Shown one piece after another: positions 10,901-21,604 of a DNA stretch of 64,000 nt. The stretch's first letter is position 1. Every line of letters begins with the position of its first letter. This DNA is from Trochalopteron elliotii (Eukaryota; Chordata; Aves; Passeriformes; Leiothrichidae): contig JANPWX010000161.1 in the NCBI GenBank assembly GCA_024734555.1, forward strand, positions 607,370 through 671,369. The letters are read 5' to 3'. The position numbers were made by a program, and so were the translations under genes. Below the pieces are notes generated by a model, which did not search any database, was not told the DNA's origin, and was given only the letters and a program-made list of their open reading frames with translations.

Positions 10901-13389
10901 TCCGAGAAAACCTCTGACACCCTGCTAGAAACACTCCAGAAAGCCTTATTTCCTTTGTGCTCCTTCCTAAATACTGAATGTTTTAGGAGGGACAGTTTGG
11001 TTTGCTGCCAATAGGGAGAGGTGCAGGATTTGAAGAACAGTGAAAAGGTTCAATAGGTGCTTATCTCTTGGTACTGAGCCAATTACTGTCAGAACAGCAC
11101 AGAAGTTTCTGGGTTCTTTACCTTATAAGAAATGCAAGGGATGAGTCTTAAGTTTTTCCCTATATGGAAAACACTTACTGGGTGTGGGAAATGCATTCTT
11201 ACCACCCCCCTCCCCCCCCATTTTAATTTATTTCTATTTAATTTATTTCTATACTTCTGTACTACTTAATTTATTTCTATACTTCCGTGCTCTAGGCCAG
11301 AAACCTGGAGGACCAGCTGGAGAGTGCTCAGGTGGAGCTGAAAAAGGCCAACACAGATGAAATGTCCCTGAAGAGAGCAGTCACTGTAAAGCATGAGAAG
11401 CTGGCCACAGCTGAGATCCAGCTCCAAAAGATGCGTGAAGATATTGAGCAGCACAAGAGCACCGTGCTCGAGTATGGAGGCCTTGATGTTTCTGCTTTAT
11501 GTCTTTGTTATGTGCTGCCAAAGTTCATGTCTGCCACAAACAGCACAGCTTTAGCAGTGAGGGGAAAATGAGCAGTGTGGGACAGCTCTGTGTGAAGACC
11601 AGCAACGCTGCAGGCAGGGAGTTGGGGGTCTCAAATCAATAATTGCAATGTGACTTGACAGCAATTCTTTTATTGGAGCACTAATTTAATTTATAATGCT
11701 TATTCTTGATTCTTTTATCTTCTTAAAGAGAATGTCACATTGGGATAATTTTCCAACTTATCAGACTTCAACAAAGCCCCATTTGCCTTTCATGAATTTT
11801 TCATAATTTCCCTTGCCACTTTTGCTCATTATCAAAGATGTTCAAGACCCATGGGGAAATGGGGCTCGCATCTCCGAGGAGCATTATCCTGACATGATGC
11901 TTCTTAAACAAAAGGAAAAGTGTCATTTGATCAAAGCCTCTCAGCCCCTCTTTCCTTCCTCCCAGATGCTGAAGGCAGCACCAAACTGCAGCCCTGGCTT
12001 CACTGTGAGCTTAGTGCTGAACTGTTAGGGAGAAAATTGATTGGAAAACAATTTTCTTGCACACAGATTTATAGGAAAGGGGATATGGAGCATTATTGGC
12101 TGTGATGGAAGGGAGCTTCTTCCACATGGCTGAGAGAGCCAAGTAATTTTTAGTCACACTTGAGGTTTGTGTGGTGTGCAGAATGGCACTTAGGGCATTG
12201 TACCAGCTAAAGGAGCTTATTTGGGAGGAAAATAGGCTGGACATTGGGAGGAATTTCTGGACAGAAAGAGTGATTAGACCTTGGGATGGGCTGCCCAGGC
12301 TGCTGTGGAGTCACTGCCCCTGGAGGTGTTGAAGGAAAGACCAAGTGCCATGGTCAAAGTGACAAGGGGGTGTTGGACTTGATCTCAGAGGTCTTTTCCA
12401 ACTTAAAAGCTACTTTTCACAGAATCATTTAATTTAGGAATGAAAACACTATAACACTCCTTTTTGTCAAAAGTTGCTGCCAATTTCTGTTTTTAATGTG
12501 TCAGGTATTTCCCTTGAGTGATAAAATTAGATGCTTTGATAAGCAAGAGGGAAAGGGAGGTAACCTTGGTTGAAGAAAAGAGTTCTTACTGGTGAATAAA
12601 AGAATGTGTCCTGACTGTTCCTTGAGGTAGGAAGGTGCATATGGGCTCCTGCTAAGCATGAGTTTCACTTCTTGCACCTAAGTTGTTCTAGTTTAAAATT
12701 CACATTAATTTCTGAGAAAGTAAATTCCATATATCATTGCTTCTAGAAGCTGCTGGTTTTATACTCATAAAATGCAAACTTTGCTCACAGTGGGCTTCAG
12801 TTTAATCTGGAATGAGTCAAAAGGCACAGTACTAACTTTTTTTCCTGTCACCTTTAGACATTTTAATGAAGTCCAGGAGAAGAGGGGTGCTGTGTATGAC
12901 AAAGTCATGGCCATTCGCAAGGAAATCAAACAGAAGAAGGACAAAATTGAGCAGCTGAAGGATGATGCTGAAGAAAAGGCAGCAAAAGCTAAGGTGAGGT
13001 GTTTTTTTTTTTTTTTTTAATCCCCCCTTCCCCTAAAGGAATCTTCTTACATTCCTGTTGTAGGGTGGACAGTGCAATGATCCCCTAAACAGCCTCCCCT
13101 GTGTTTTGTGAGTGCTGCTTCTTAAACCATGAGATACCCTTGATATCACTTGAGTCCATCAGATCACTCACTTGACTTGATAAAGATTTAACTTTGCTGA
13201 TGGAATTTTTTTTTTTCCTTCTTTATCTTCTCTTTCCAGGAAATACACCTAATTTTAAAGGCTGTATTGGACAAGTGTCATGAATCTCTCCTTAAGGCAG
13301 TAAAGACTTCTGCAGCCTCAAGAGCAGAAAAAATTGATGAAATAAGAGAAGGGCTGCTCAGCCTTCAGTCTTCTGGAAGTAGCTCTTAA
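1847..13389 (+). CDS. NUF2: NUF2, Ndc80 kinetochore complex subunit (13 coding exons)
   Basis: Spliced CDS: 1847-1969, 2808-2882, 3786-3862, 4008-4069, 5231-5328, 5748-5821, 7055-7151, 8075-8137, 8826-8963, 9858-9998, 11296-11471, 12858-12993, 13240-13389. This is 1410 bases, 469 residues plus stop, against 464 in human. All junctions are GT/AG and phases agree throughout. The N-terminal calponin-homology domain (about residues 1-150) begins METMTFPRYSPDD and includes GIRLEHAYM, EGFLPV and RFLSGILNFVNFRE, matching vertebrate NUF2. The rest is heptad-rich coiled coil, with conserved VEKY/LPSCQ-type and QEKRGAVY segments. NUF2 pairs with NDC80 and, with SPC24/SPC25, links outer kinetochores to spindle microtubules. 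The ATG at 1847 sits in a strong Kozak context (gccgccATGg). Introns hold CR1 pieces and simple repeats but no second gene that I can see. Confidence 0.97.
2808..2882 (+). CDS. NUF2: NUF2 coding exon 2
   Basis: Residues 42-66 (LDILHLIYL...GIRLEHAYM), CH domain. The acceptor is cctgcag and the donor gtaggg. Phase 0 at both ends. Confidence 0.95.
3786..3862 (+). CDS. NUF2: NUF2 coding exon 3
   Basis: Residues 67-91 plus two bases of codon 92 (MPLNVDIMYP...CNLYIH). Acceptor cttcag, donor gtaagt. Confidence 0.95.
4008..4069 (+). CDS. NUF2: NUF2 coding exon 4
   Basis: Completes Met92 and encodes ERLLPMCRISDFQIADVLTP, ending one base into codon 113. Acceptor cctgcag, donor gtaagc. The preceding intron is only 145 bases. 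Confidence 0.95.
5231..5328 (+). CDS. NUF2: NUF2 coding exon 5
   Basis: Residues 113-145 (KTKRTVRFLSGILNFVNFRE...), end of the CH domain. Acceptor tttcag, donor gtaaga. Confidence 0.95.
5748..5821 (+). CDS. NUF2: NUF2 coding exon 6
   Basis: Residues 146-169 plus two bases of codon 170 (KSAMEKNQHLEAVNREAA...), first coiled-coil segment. Acceptor cttgcag, donor gtgagt. Confidence 0.94.
5958..6290 (+). repeat. CR1 LINE fragment in NUF2 intron 6
   Basis: Matches the CR1 ORF2-end region in plus orientation: 'gacctgggggtgctgg', 'gtgtggccagcaggacca' and 'gtccagagaagggcaatgaa' in the expected order. It lacks the 3' UTR part and is internally worn. Confidence 0.85.
7055..7151 (+). CDS. NUF2: NUF2 coding exon 7
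   Basis: Residues 170-202 (NTVPVEHEAEIKQLTESI...RRKQ), coiled coil. Acceptor ccctcag, donor gtagga. Confidence 0.94.
8075..8137 (+). CDS. NUF2: NUF2 coding exon 8
   Basis: Residues 203-223 (AALQEVTSQKKTDIAERTQK...), matching the human QEGNSQKKSNISEKTKRL region. The acceptor follows a long T tract (tttttccag); the donor is gtgagt. Confidence 0.93.
8438..8562 (+). repeat. CR1 3' end in NUF2 intron 8
   Basis: Short CR1 terminus in plus orientation: 'ggcttggagcagcctggtct', 'ctgcccatggcagggggttg', then 'gatgatctttgaggtcctt' and 'ccaacccaaaccattc'. About 125 bases, strongly 5'-truncated. Confidence 0.88.
8826..8963 (+). CDS. NUF2: NUF2 coding exon 9
   Basis: Residues 224-269, coiled coil with the conserved KIVESPE segment. 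Acceptor actag, donor gtgaga. Phase 0. Confidence 0.94.
9858..9998 (+). CDS. NUF2: NUF2 coding exon 10
   Basis: Residues 270-316 (QEVTEKYEGYRDAVEVLPSC...), matching human [20 protein letters not shown]. Acceptor tttaaag, donor gtttgt. Confidence 0.94.
10211..10224 (+). promoter_or_regulatory. RFX X-box-like palindrome in NUF2 intron 10
   Basis: GTTGCCATAGAAAC closely matches the RFX-family X-box (GTTGCC-AT-RGNAAC type). It is intronic, about 8.4 kb from the promoter. Function is not shown by sequence alone. Confidence 0.35.
11224..11294 (+). repeat. AT-rich minisatellite at exon 11 acceptor
   Basis: Three copies of a taatttatttctat-type unit (starts 11224, 11239, 11267; the last two 28 bases apart), following a C-rich tract at 11203-11218. 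The last copy supplies the pyrimidine tract of the NUF2 exon 11 splice acceptor. Confidence 0.7.
11296..11471 (+). CDS. NUF2: NUF2 coding exon 11
   Basis: Residues 317-374 plus two bases of codon 375 (ARNLEDQLESAQVELKKANT...). The donor is set at GA|gtatgg because only this keeps the frame into exon 12. The acceptor (gctctag) lies directly after a three-copy AT-rich repeat. Confidence 0.92.
12232..12425 (+). repeat. CR1 3' fragment in NUF2 intron 11
   Basis: A CR1 subfamily tail in plus orientation: 'gggaggaatttctggacag', 'gggatgggctgcccaggc', 'cctggaggtgttgaaggaa' and 'ggacttgatctcagaggtc'. This type ends with 'ttccaactta' rather than 'ccaacccaaac'. Confidence 0.82.
12858..12993 (+). CDS. 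NUF2: NUF2 coding exon 12
   Basis: Residues 375-420 (E-HFNEVQEKRGAVYDKVMA...), matching human NKVQEKRGAVYERV. Acceptor cctttag, donor gtgagg followed by a T16 run. Confidence 0.94.
13240..13389 (+). CDS. NUF2: NUF2 coding exon 13 with stop
   Basis: Residues 421-469, C-terminal coiled coil that in the complex meets SPC24/SPC25. It ends with a serine-rich tail (LQSSGSSS) and TAA at 13387-13389. Acceptor tttccag. Confidence 0.94.
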   Translation, partial: EIHLILKAVLDKCHESLLKAVKTSAASRAEKIDEIREGLLSLQSSGSSS

Positions 13390-14085
13390 TCCTGTCTGCA
13401 CTTGTGTTCCACTTTCATTATATTTGTAGTCATACCTGAACTCAAGAGCTTCTGCTTTGCATGAGAGGGATAATAATTCCAGGGAAATCCAGCTTTCTCA
13501 AAAACCATGTCAGAACATGTTTAGCTTTCCAGGCCAATCCTGATGATGTAAGCTTGCTGATATGGATAAGAAAACACTCAGTTTCTGTTGTTTTACTCAG
13601 CACCTGGTTTTAGTGGTAATGATTGCAAGTCTTGCTAGCACCAAACTGCTCAACATTTTAGCCAGAACTCTGCATTTGTAGAAACTGTGCTGCAAACTTT
13701 GATGTGGGATCACCTGGTGCCTTGGTCTGCCTTGAATGTTCAAGATTAGTCAGTAACAGGTGATGCTCCACCACCATTGTTCAATTAAGATGAAATCCTG
13801 ACAGAGCAGTAACATCCATCTAAATGCCAAGTTACTCTCATCATGAATATTTGTAACTGTAAAGACTCAGAAGTGTCATTTTAACATCATTTTAGTTAAC
13901 AGTACACTCCATCTCAATGCTTGAACTCATTGTGTCTGCCTTGTGGGGTATTGAACCCTCATCTGTGCTCAGTCTGTGTTAGGATGCTCTTAAAAACTAT
14001 GGATTGATGTTTTGTACCTTAGCCTGTGATGGCCACAGTGGTTTTCATTATTTGGAAAAATAAAATGTTAATTTTGACACTAGTT
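13390..14085 (+). other. NUF2: NUF2 3' UTR
   Basis: Non-coding, AT-rich sequence from the stop codon to just past the only good polyadenylation signal found in the first 700 bases. No repeat insertion is visible in it. Confidence 0.65.
14059..14064 (+). terminator. Polyadenylation signal AATAAA of NUF2
   Basis: Canonical AATAAA about 670 bases after the NUF2 stop, followed by T-rich sequence. It is the most likely 3' end of the transcript. Confidence 0.65.
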
Positions 14086-14382
14086 AATATAAAGATCTTT
14101 AACCCTTTTGGGTCTTTCCACTCCCCTAGCTGACTTGGCTTAACATTTCAGTTGAAAAATTTTGCTTTGTACATTTGTAGGAATGTGTGCTATGAGCAGC
14201 CTTTTATGATGGAAGGAGGATGATGATGATTTAAAGCCATCTTTAAAATTTGAATTCTTCAACTCTTTACTAGCCAGAAGCACTAGCAAGTCAGGAAGAG
14301 CAGGTGCTTGTTCCTTCTAGAGCTCCTAGAGAGGCATCAGACCCTTCTAAAGTTTTGCTTTAAGCTTTTTTTGGGGGACTGT

Positions 14383-14480
14383 AGCAGAATTGTTTAGGTT
14401 GGCAAAGCCCTCTGAGATGAAGTCCAGCCATTAAGCCAGCACTGTCCCCAAGTGCCACCACTACACTTTGAAATATTGCA
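14383..14480 (-). repeat. CR1 3' end relic
   Basis: Reads as the reverse complement of the CR1 terminus: 'agaattgtttaggttggcaa' then 'gtccagccattaagccagca' and 'ccaagtgccaccactac'. Very worn. Confidence 0.65.
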
Positions 14481-15116
14481 GTAGCATCTCCTTCCTTATA
14501 AAGACAGGCTGGAGGCTGCACTCCACAGCCTGGATATTGCAGCTCTGAGGAAAAAGATTCCCAAAAACTTCCAATAGATACTGCAGGGGATTTTTCCAAT
14601 CAGCAGATCAGGATTCTTAGGCTAGAGAGATGATGCTTGTGTATCCCAGTGATGAGGAATTTTCAGGACAAAGAAAAAGCTGGTTCCTGCTCTCAGATTT
14701 TGCCACACCAGCTGTTGGGTAAAATAAAAGGCTGCAATTCATGAAGGAAGAAAAGATTTCCAGGTTTTTGCATTTCCAATAGGTTCTTGTGCTTTCACAG
14801 TTGCTTATTTGTACCTAAAATACTTACAAATAAAACATAACCAAGGTATGATTTATCTAGAGATAATTGATTCCTAGGTGTGAATTGATTCCTACTGCTG
14901 CTTGTCAAAAACTTCTACCCACCTTGAACCATATGGCAAGGCAGGGGGGAGTTTAGTGTGGCCTGAAGAGCAGGGAAGGGAGAAAGGCTTTGCTGAGCAA
15001 TACAGCTCCCTTTCCCTCAAGAGGGCAGTGTTAGTCAAAATTTTCTTTTTTTGTTGTTTTTTTGGTTTGGATTGTTTGCTAATCCTTCTGTCAGCTACTG
15101 TTTAAATGTGTAGTTC

Positions 15117-15140
15117 TTTTTTTTTTTTTTTTTTTTTTTT
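15117..15140 (+). repeat. Poly-T run (24 T)
   Basis: Uninterrupted T tract. No retrotransposon body is recognisable next to it, so it is listed as a simple repeat. Confidence 0.9.
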
Positions 15141-16476
15141 GGCATATACAACATAAAGCTTGCAGCAAGTTTGCATTGTACTACTTGGGCTGACCACACT
15201 TGTTTGAAACCTGTGGAGTTGCAATAATCTGTAAGCAGGTTTTTAAATTCTGCAGGCAGAAGAAATAATAGTGGCTGAGCTGGGAACTGGGTTGATTGTG
15301 ACACCTTTTTCCCAGGGTAAGGGATGATGGTAGGAAACCTGTATCACTCCTCTTTTCCCTTTACTCCAGGAAAGATCTTCAGAGCTCTGTCTCAAAAGTC
15401 AGATCTCTTTAGGTTTTGGGTGAGAGGAGGTGAGGCAGGTTTGTGTTTTCACCTGCTGAGGCTGTGGGACGAGCTGGAAGAGGAGCTGGCCACTTGGTGG
15501 GGATGTTGGCACGGAGAGTGGCCCTGGATCCACGTCCCATTCCTGCCACAGCTCTGCTGGGGAAGCCAAAGGAAAACCTGCTGAATCTTCAGCTTCAGCA
15601 TAACAGCTTTTCAGCTTGACAGCTCGTGTATTCTAGGACTAGCCAGGACCAGGTAAGCTGCCAGTTAAAACTTACTGACAGGTGTTTCCATCTAAGGGTT
15701 TGACCCTTGATGCTGCCAAAGTAGGAGCTGCTCTGGAGGAAGGAGATGGAGCCTGCACTTGGGAGTCTGTTCCCTGCTCTTTGTGCAGGGGAATTAGCAG
15801 GGAGTGTGAAAGGCTCAAGTGTGTGTAAATCATGAGCTTGTGAGGTGCAGGGTAAAGGAATCTGGCAGATAAATGCTCCTGTGTGTTAAGGTCTTTCATA
15901 TCTAGGACACGTTTTGGAAACATTCTCTTGGTGTTTCCATCAGGCTCGTTAAAGGCAATCCTTATTATGATGCAGTAAAATAAATGGCTGGAGATACCTG
16001 GGAATAAAAGCAAAACTTGCAGCTGAGCATCCAAATTCTTGTTGCCTGCAAAATTCTTTTTTCCAAAGCTAAGGAAGGAATGCTGTTTCTTGAGGTGCTG
16101 TAAATGGGGAAACTATGTGACAAAGTCACACTTGCAGGAGTTCCCACGTGGTTTTTCACTGAAAAGTTTTATTACCATGAGGCTTTTGTCCTTTTTTCCC
16201 CAGGAAGTAAAGAGAGCAAGGTGTTCAGGAGCTGACTTTCTAATGAGTAGCACATTAAACAGTCCTTACTGCAAAGGGAGAGTTTGGAGGCTGGGGCAGT
16301 GATATTGAGGCAATCACTGAAAAATGTACTTGCAAAGAGAAATGGGCATTAGAGGGGAAAAAAAAAAATCACTGTTTTTGCAAGCTGCAAGTCCAACTGG
16401 GGAGGACTGGGAGAGGCCAGTCAGTGTTTGTAGAAAATGAACAAACAAAAGGAGGGAAAACCCAGGTTATGTTGGG

Positions 16477-16490
16477 GTTTCCATAGCAAC
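16477..16490 (+). promoter_or_regulatory. RFX X-box-like palindrome
   Basis: GTTTCCATAGCAAC reads on the minus strand as GTTGCTATGGAAAC, one base from a strong RFX X-box. It lies in a CR1-free block with retained AT-rich motifs downstream (16500-16565). Confidence 0.35.
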
Positions 16491-17281
16491 ACAATACTTT
16501 TCCTGGAAAACTCAGATGATGTGATCTAATCTATCTGCTGTTTAACTCTTGCATGCAAAGCCCTCTCTCTTGACTTACCTGTCTCCTGCACAGCACAGTC
16601 CCTGCTGATGGGTGTGCTGTCACTGCACCACGGTGGTCTCCATGGGGAATGATGTTCCTGAGACAAGGCTGCTCCTGTTCTGTTCCAAAGCACACAGAAA
16701 AGGAAGAGCTTATGAGGCAGAGGCAGCTTTTGTGTGTGGGAAAGACTTACCAGGTGTGCTGATCCTGGGCAGCTTCTGCCTGAGATCTGTGGAAGAGTTT
16801 CAGTGACTGTTTGGAGGGCTCATCAAAGCAGCCTGACTTAAATTTGTGCCTGACATAAACTTTTGCCTGGTGTTCAGCCTGTTGAAAAGCCCCAGCTGTG
16901 GGGAATGGGAATCCTTGGTTTTCTTGTGGAGGAAGGCAAAAGGGTGGCAGCTTTGTCTGACAAAAAGGACAACTGAGACAGTGGGCATCACCACAAATGT
17001 TCATGAGATGGCTACTGGTCTCAAATATGTAGAAAGGAGTGTCTGTTTTGGGGAGAGAAGTGGAAGGAGTGGATGTGAGACCCCATCCTGGTACAGCAGA
17101 CAGGAAAATGGATTCTGTTCCCTGCCCTCTGAGCTTTGCTAGAGGGGCTGCCCTTGGAGGGGGGAAATGGGATGGAAGAGGCAGAATTTTCTCAGTTTGT
17201 GGGGTCCCCTGCGTGGTAAGTAGCTACAAAGAGAGGGTGGTAAGAGAAGGCAGGGATCCCAAAGGATGCCAAGTATATTGT

Positions 17282-17490
17282 CATAGAATCAGGGAATGGT
17301 TTGGGTTGGGAGGGACCTAAAAGCTTATCTTGTTCCAACAGGTAGGGACACCTTCCTCTAACCCAGGCTGCTCCAAGTCATATCCAACCTGGCCTTGGAC
17401 TCTTCCAGGGATGGGGCAGCCACAGCTCTGGGGGCAACTTGTGCCATGGCCTCCCCACCCTCACAGGGAAGAATTTCTCCTGTCTGATGT
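17282..17490 (-). repeat. CR1 3' end, minus orientation
   Basis: The plus strand reads as the CR1 terminus reversed: 'atagaatcagggaatggttt', 'gggttgggagggacct', 'ccagggatggggcagccaca', 'ccaccctcacagggaagaat'. Confidence 0.9.
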
Positions 17491-17929
17491 GTTTGTTACA
17501 GCCTTGTTAAGGACCTGGCAGTGGTCAACCCCTGCAATATTCAGCAAAAGCAATATTCTGTTTAATTGGTGGGCTTTATGTTTGGGTTCTTTTTTCTCTC
17601 TGGCTGTTGTTATTAACCTGTTACTGCTTATTGAGCCCTGAAGATTTGTGAATAGAAAACAACCATCATTACAATATTTAAAAGAAAACCAGTTCAGAGG
17701 GGTTCAAAGACCAGTAATCCAGGTATGTGCCAATAAATAGGAAGCAGTGCTTTTAATATCTCTCCACAAACCATCCCCTCTCTTTAAACATTTATTATAT
17801 TTCCTCCTATTTCTCCTGACAGCCACCTGTTCAACTTGTGACCTGTTTGTAAAAACCTGCACACCATCTATCAGAGGGATACCCACACTTACAAACTTCT
17901 GTTCCGTGGGCATTGAGTAAATTATTTCT

Positions 17930-18330
17930 TTAAGATCATATGGCAGATCTATAATTAATTAAAGCCTCCGTGATATTAGTGCAAAATAATTTAGCCTTTC
18001 TAAAAAGGTAAATGTAATTTGCCGATCTGGTATTTGGAAGAATGCTTTCCCCAAAATCAATTCCTTTAGTTTCCAGAGAATAGAAATGAGAAGCAATCTC
18101 ATTTTAATTATATCTCTTTATTGCTAACAAAGGAATGATTTATGCAATTAAATTAACTGGCTAGAAAATTATTCTCAGCTGGGCTGTCCTAATTCTTTGC
18201 TTTCTGAATTGCAGGCTCTTACACTTCTCTATGTAGATTAATTTTTCTGATATGCAAACAATGCTCCTTGTGTTCATTTTTAACATTTTTTATTCACAGC
18301 TCCCCTTTTCTTAGTGTCAATGACATGAGT
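17930..18330. promoter_or_regulatory. Candidate conserved non-coding element (AT-rich)
   Basis: AT-rich, repeat-free block with many homeobox cores (e.g. taattaattaa at 17952-17962, 'caattaaattaac' near 18145). It differs from the surrounding CR1-rich DNA. No open frame or splice sites support an exon. Conservation is inferred from composition only. Confidence 0.35.
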
Positions 18331-18986
18331 AATATTTGTGCACTGCTGGGCTCTGATTCAAGCCTTTTTTATGTAGAAAGATTGGGGGAAAAAATCTTTT
18401 CTTTTGAATCTCATTATTGCAGAGCAAGGTTTTGAAGTTTTCTTATCTATTGCTGAGAAACAGCAGCGGGAACATGGAGGGACTGCAAAGATGTCAAAGG
18501 ATGCAAACTTTTGAAGGAAAATGTATCAGCACTGAGGAGACAGGTGAATTTGCAGTTGGTGTTAAGGAAGCATTTTTTTAATGTATTCCTCTTAAACCTC
18601 TGTCTCCTTTCAGCCAGGCAAAAAGCTGAAATACAAGGGGGCAAAAAGAGGCAGATTTATGTTGTACACAGACTCAATAAGGAATGAATTTGGGAATTTT
18701 TTTTTTTTTTTCTGCCTGGGATTACCTTGCAGCGGCTGGCCAGAATGTGAGCTAGAGATATTTGGGCTGAGGGGAAAATTACCATGTAACAACACATTGT
18801 GACCATGTGCCAACACAGCCTGACATCTTCTGAATGGGGCATTGGTGTAATCTGCTGCTCTAAACCAGCAGTGAACATATTGCAGAGCACGTGTTGGCTC
18901 TGTCTGAGCTGTCCTGCCCTGTATCAGTGGAGATGTGTCAGCTGGTCAGGGTTTGCTGTGCTGGCACTCTGTGCTGCTGTCAGATG

Positions 18987-19217
18987 GCTTTAAACTGAGA
19001 GAAAGGAGGTTTAGATTGGATATTAGGAAGAAATTCTTCCCTGTGAGGGTGGGGAAGCTTTGGCACAGGGTGCCCAGAGGAGCTGTGGCTCCCCCATCCC
19101 TGGCAGTGTCCAAGGCCAGCCTGGACATGGCTTGGAGCAGCCTGGGACAGTGGAAGGTGTCCTTGCCATGGATGATCTTTCAGGTCTCTTCCAACCCAAA
19201 CCAGGCTGTGATTCTCT
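18987..19217 (+). repeat. CR1 3' end
   Basis: Well-preserved CR1 tail: 'ggatattaggaagaaattct', 'ccctgtgagggtgg', 'gatgatctttcaggtctctt', 'ccaacccaaaccaggctgtg', ending at the 'gattct' octamer region. Confidence 0.92.
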
Positions 19218-20539
19218 GAAATAAAGTTAAAACCCAGAGTTTTTGTCTGGGTTGGAATGTGGTGGTTCCGGTGTGGAAAGGTTTGCACCACTGGGATTCT
19301 GAAGGCTTTTGAAATGCCAGATAGGAAGGATCAAGTTATTATCATTTGGGTGGGAGAAAGAAGCATTTTGAGCCTCTCTCCTTGGGCTGGGGATCATCCA
19401 AAAGGAATCTTTCCTCTGGGCTGGATGGCTGCTGGGGGGGTGAGGGAAGGGGCAGTTGATGCAATGTCTCTATTGACTGCAGTTGTTATCCTTGAGGACA
19501 CCAGTGTAAAATCAGCATAAACTGAATTTGCTTAGCAAGTGGGACCACACTTATTTATTGGAAGAACATTTCTCAAAGAACAGTTGCCCTTGGCTTACTG
19601 TCAAAGAGTGATTTTTAATTTTTTTTTTAATTTTAAAAAAAATCTCCTAGTTCTGCAAACTCCCTGCACTGAGTTCAGTTCCCCTGCATGAATACCTTGG
19701 CTCATAGAGGAAATAATCCCTTGCAATGCCTCAGGAAGATGCTGTGAGGTGTGAGTTTACCAGCAGTCTGCAGAGAAGCCTTGGAGTTCAATATTATCTA
19801 TACAGCAGGAATGGTTAGAAATCAATAAGATGAAATTCATGACAAATGCTACCTTTAGGGAGGAAACATCTGATTAAAAAAATGAGAAACAGCTGCCTAG
19901 GCAAGCAGTACTGCAGGGAAGGGCTTGGCTTCAGAGTGAATCACAGATAAGTGAGTCAGTGATGTGCCTTTAAACAGAAATCTTGTTCCTGGAAGCATTA
20001 ATAGGAGTGTCAGGAGCAAGTTGTGGGGTCGGGGGAGAGATATGACTGCTCTGTGCTGCTTGGTGAAGGCTGGCAAAATGGATCCAGCCTTGCAGCCTGC
20101 ATTTCAAAAGCCAAGAATGGGGAAAGAGCTGGGAAATCATGATCTGGGGGATAAGTAATGACAAGCCTTACAGAGGGAGAAAATTAAACTTCACTTGCAG
20201 CAGGAGAGAATTAAGCTGATACCAGGAAAACCTTAACCACAGCCTTCAATTCTCACCTCTCAGCCTGCCTGGAAAAGACCAGGAACCCTCTGGATGTGTC
20301 CTTTGGCCCCCCAACTCCACCTGCTTTTACCTTTAACTCCTGTTCCCTGCTACCTTTTCCATTCTGCTCTGGCAGCAAATTCCAGTGGGGGCTGGCACTG
20401 AGAGCTGTTTCTGGTGAGGGCCAGGGGAAAGGTTTGATTTCTCAGTGCTAGAAATCCTCCACTTCTTTTGGAACAAGCAGTGTGTGTGAGGAGCAGCATA
20501 AGCAAAAAGATGTACTCGTAGTAGAAGGAAAGAGGAGGA
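19218..20539. other. Intergenic, no gene seen
   Basis: Mostly unique DNA with an AT-rich patch at 19610-19650 (T8/A8 stretches). No coding exon, CR1 or LTR recognised. Confidence 0.5.
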
Positions 20540-20872
20540 AGGAAAAGAAACTAAAATAAAGAAAATTTTTAATATAAATGAAAATTAAAAAAAAATAAAA
20601 AAAGTTCTAAAATAAGAAAAAAACACATGAACAAACAACCACAACTGGAACAAAAACCCAAAAAAACCAAAAATCCCAACAAAACAAACAACTAAAAAAT
20701 AAGCAAAACTGACCAAAAAAACCCACCAAAACAAAACAACCCAAATAAAACAACAAGAAAAACAAACAAAACAAAACAAAAAAAACCCACCCCAAAACCA
20801 CACACACACACACAAAAAAAACCACCCCAAAACCAAAAAACAACCACCAAAAAAACCCCAGTGAAACCAGAA
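20540..20872 (+). repeat. A/C-only low-complexity tract
   Basis: About 330 bases in which the plus strand is nearly all A and C, built from irregular units such as 'aaacaaaacaa', 'aaaacccacc' and a (CA)9 core near 20800-20815. The reverse strand is correspondingly T/G and gives a spurious open frame. Confidence 0.9.
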
Positions 20873-21600
20873 AATGTCTCCTTTCATAGAGCTGATGCTA
20901 AGGTGAATGCTTCCTTGCCATCTGGGATCTCTTCCCTTCCACAGGGCACATTGGGACCTCTAGAACAGTGTAAATGGTGGGCAGTGTAGGTTGGCAGTGA
21001 CAATTTCAAGGATCTGCTCTGTTACAGTCTGAATTCTGGACTCCCGTTCCTTAACAAAGGAAATAAGAATGAGTTCCCTCCACATCCTCTAATAGAAATA
21101 ATCACCTCTCCATGGACCATTTCCCAGATGTGCCAGGATTTAATTTCACAGCGAGTGCTATCCCCATGAAAAGCTGCCTTTGGTAACGTGGGGAATCTCT
21201 CCTCTGCAAAGCAGATCACCATTACAGGTGCCTGTTCTCCCTGGGAGAAGATCCCTGTCCCTGTGCCTTGCCTGCTGATTTATCCTGCCAAGGCAGCTGC
21301 CTGGGAATGCCCTTCTTCTCTGGGATAAGATTTAGTGCCTCGTGAAGCTCCTGGAGATGTGTTCTCTGCAGGTGCTTTTCTTCCAGATGAGATGCTGCTG
21401 AGACAGCAGTAAAACAAAACTGGGTGGAATTGGAGAGCCTTGTGCATTTGCCCAGTTTCCTTAAAATAGGAGAAAATCACTAGAAAGCCCCATTTTGCTC
21501 TTGATTCATTCTTTGCTGTTTTGTTTTGCCCAGAGTGTTGTTTTTAAAGTCTGATATCTTCTGCTCTTATTCCTGCTGAGGTTCTCACAAAGCAGAACCC
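20873..21600. other. Intergenic, no gene seen
   Basis: Unique-looking sequence with ordinary base composition and no recognised repeat or exon. Confidence 0.45.
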
Positions 21601-21604
21601 AGCA

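Larger units (their letters stand above)
14086..17281. other. Intergenic DNA downstream of NUF2
   Basis: No exon recognised. It contains a CR1 relic near 14.4 kb, a T24 run at 15117-15140 and an X-box-like palindrome at 16477. Other open frames here lack similarity to known proteins and splice logic. Confidence 0.6.

Noticed and set aside
11332..11571. Open frame running through NUF2 exon 11 into the intron
   Set aside because: The frame beyond 11471 is intron read-through; the GT donor at 11472 and phase match to exon 12 are clear.
20585..20887. Minus-strand open frame of 100 codons rich in F, W, C and V
   Set aside because: It is the reverse complement of an A/C-only low-complexity tract; composition alone explains the hydrophobic residues.
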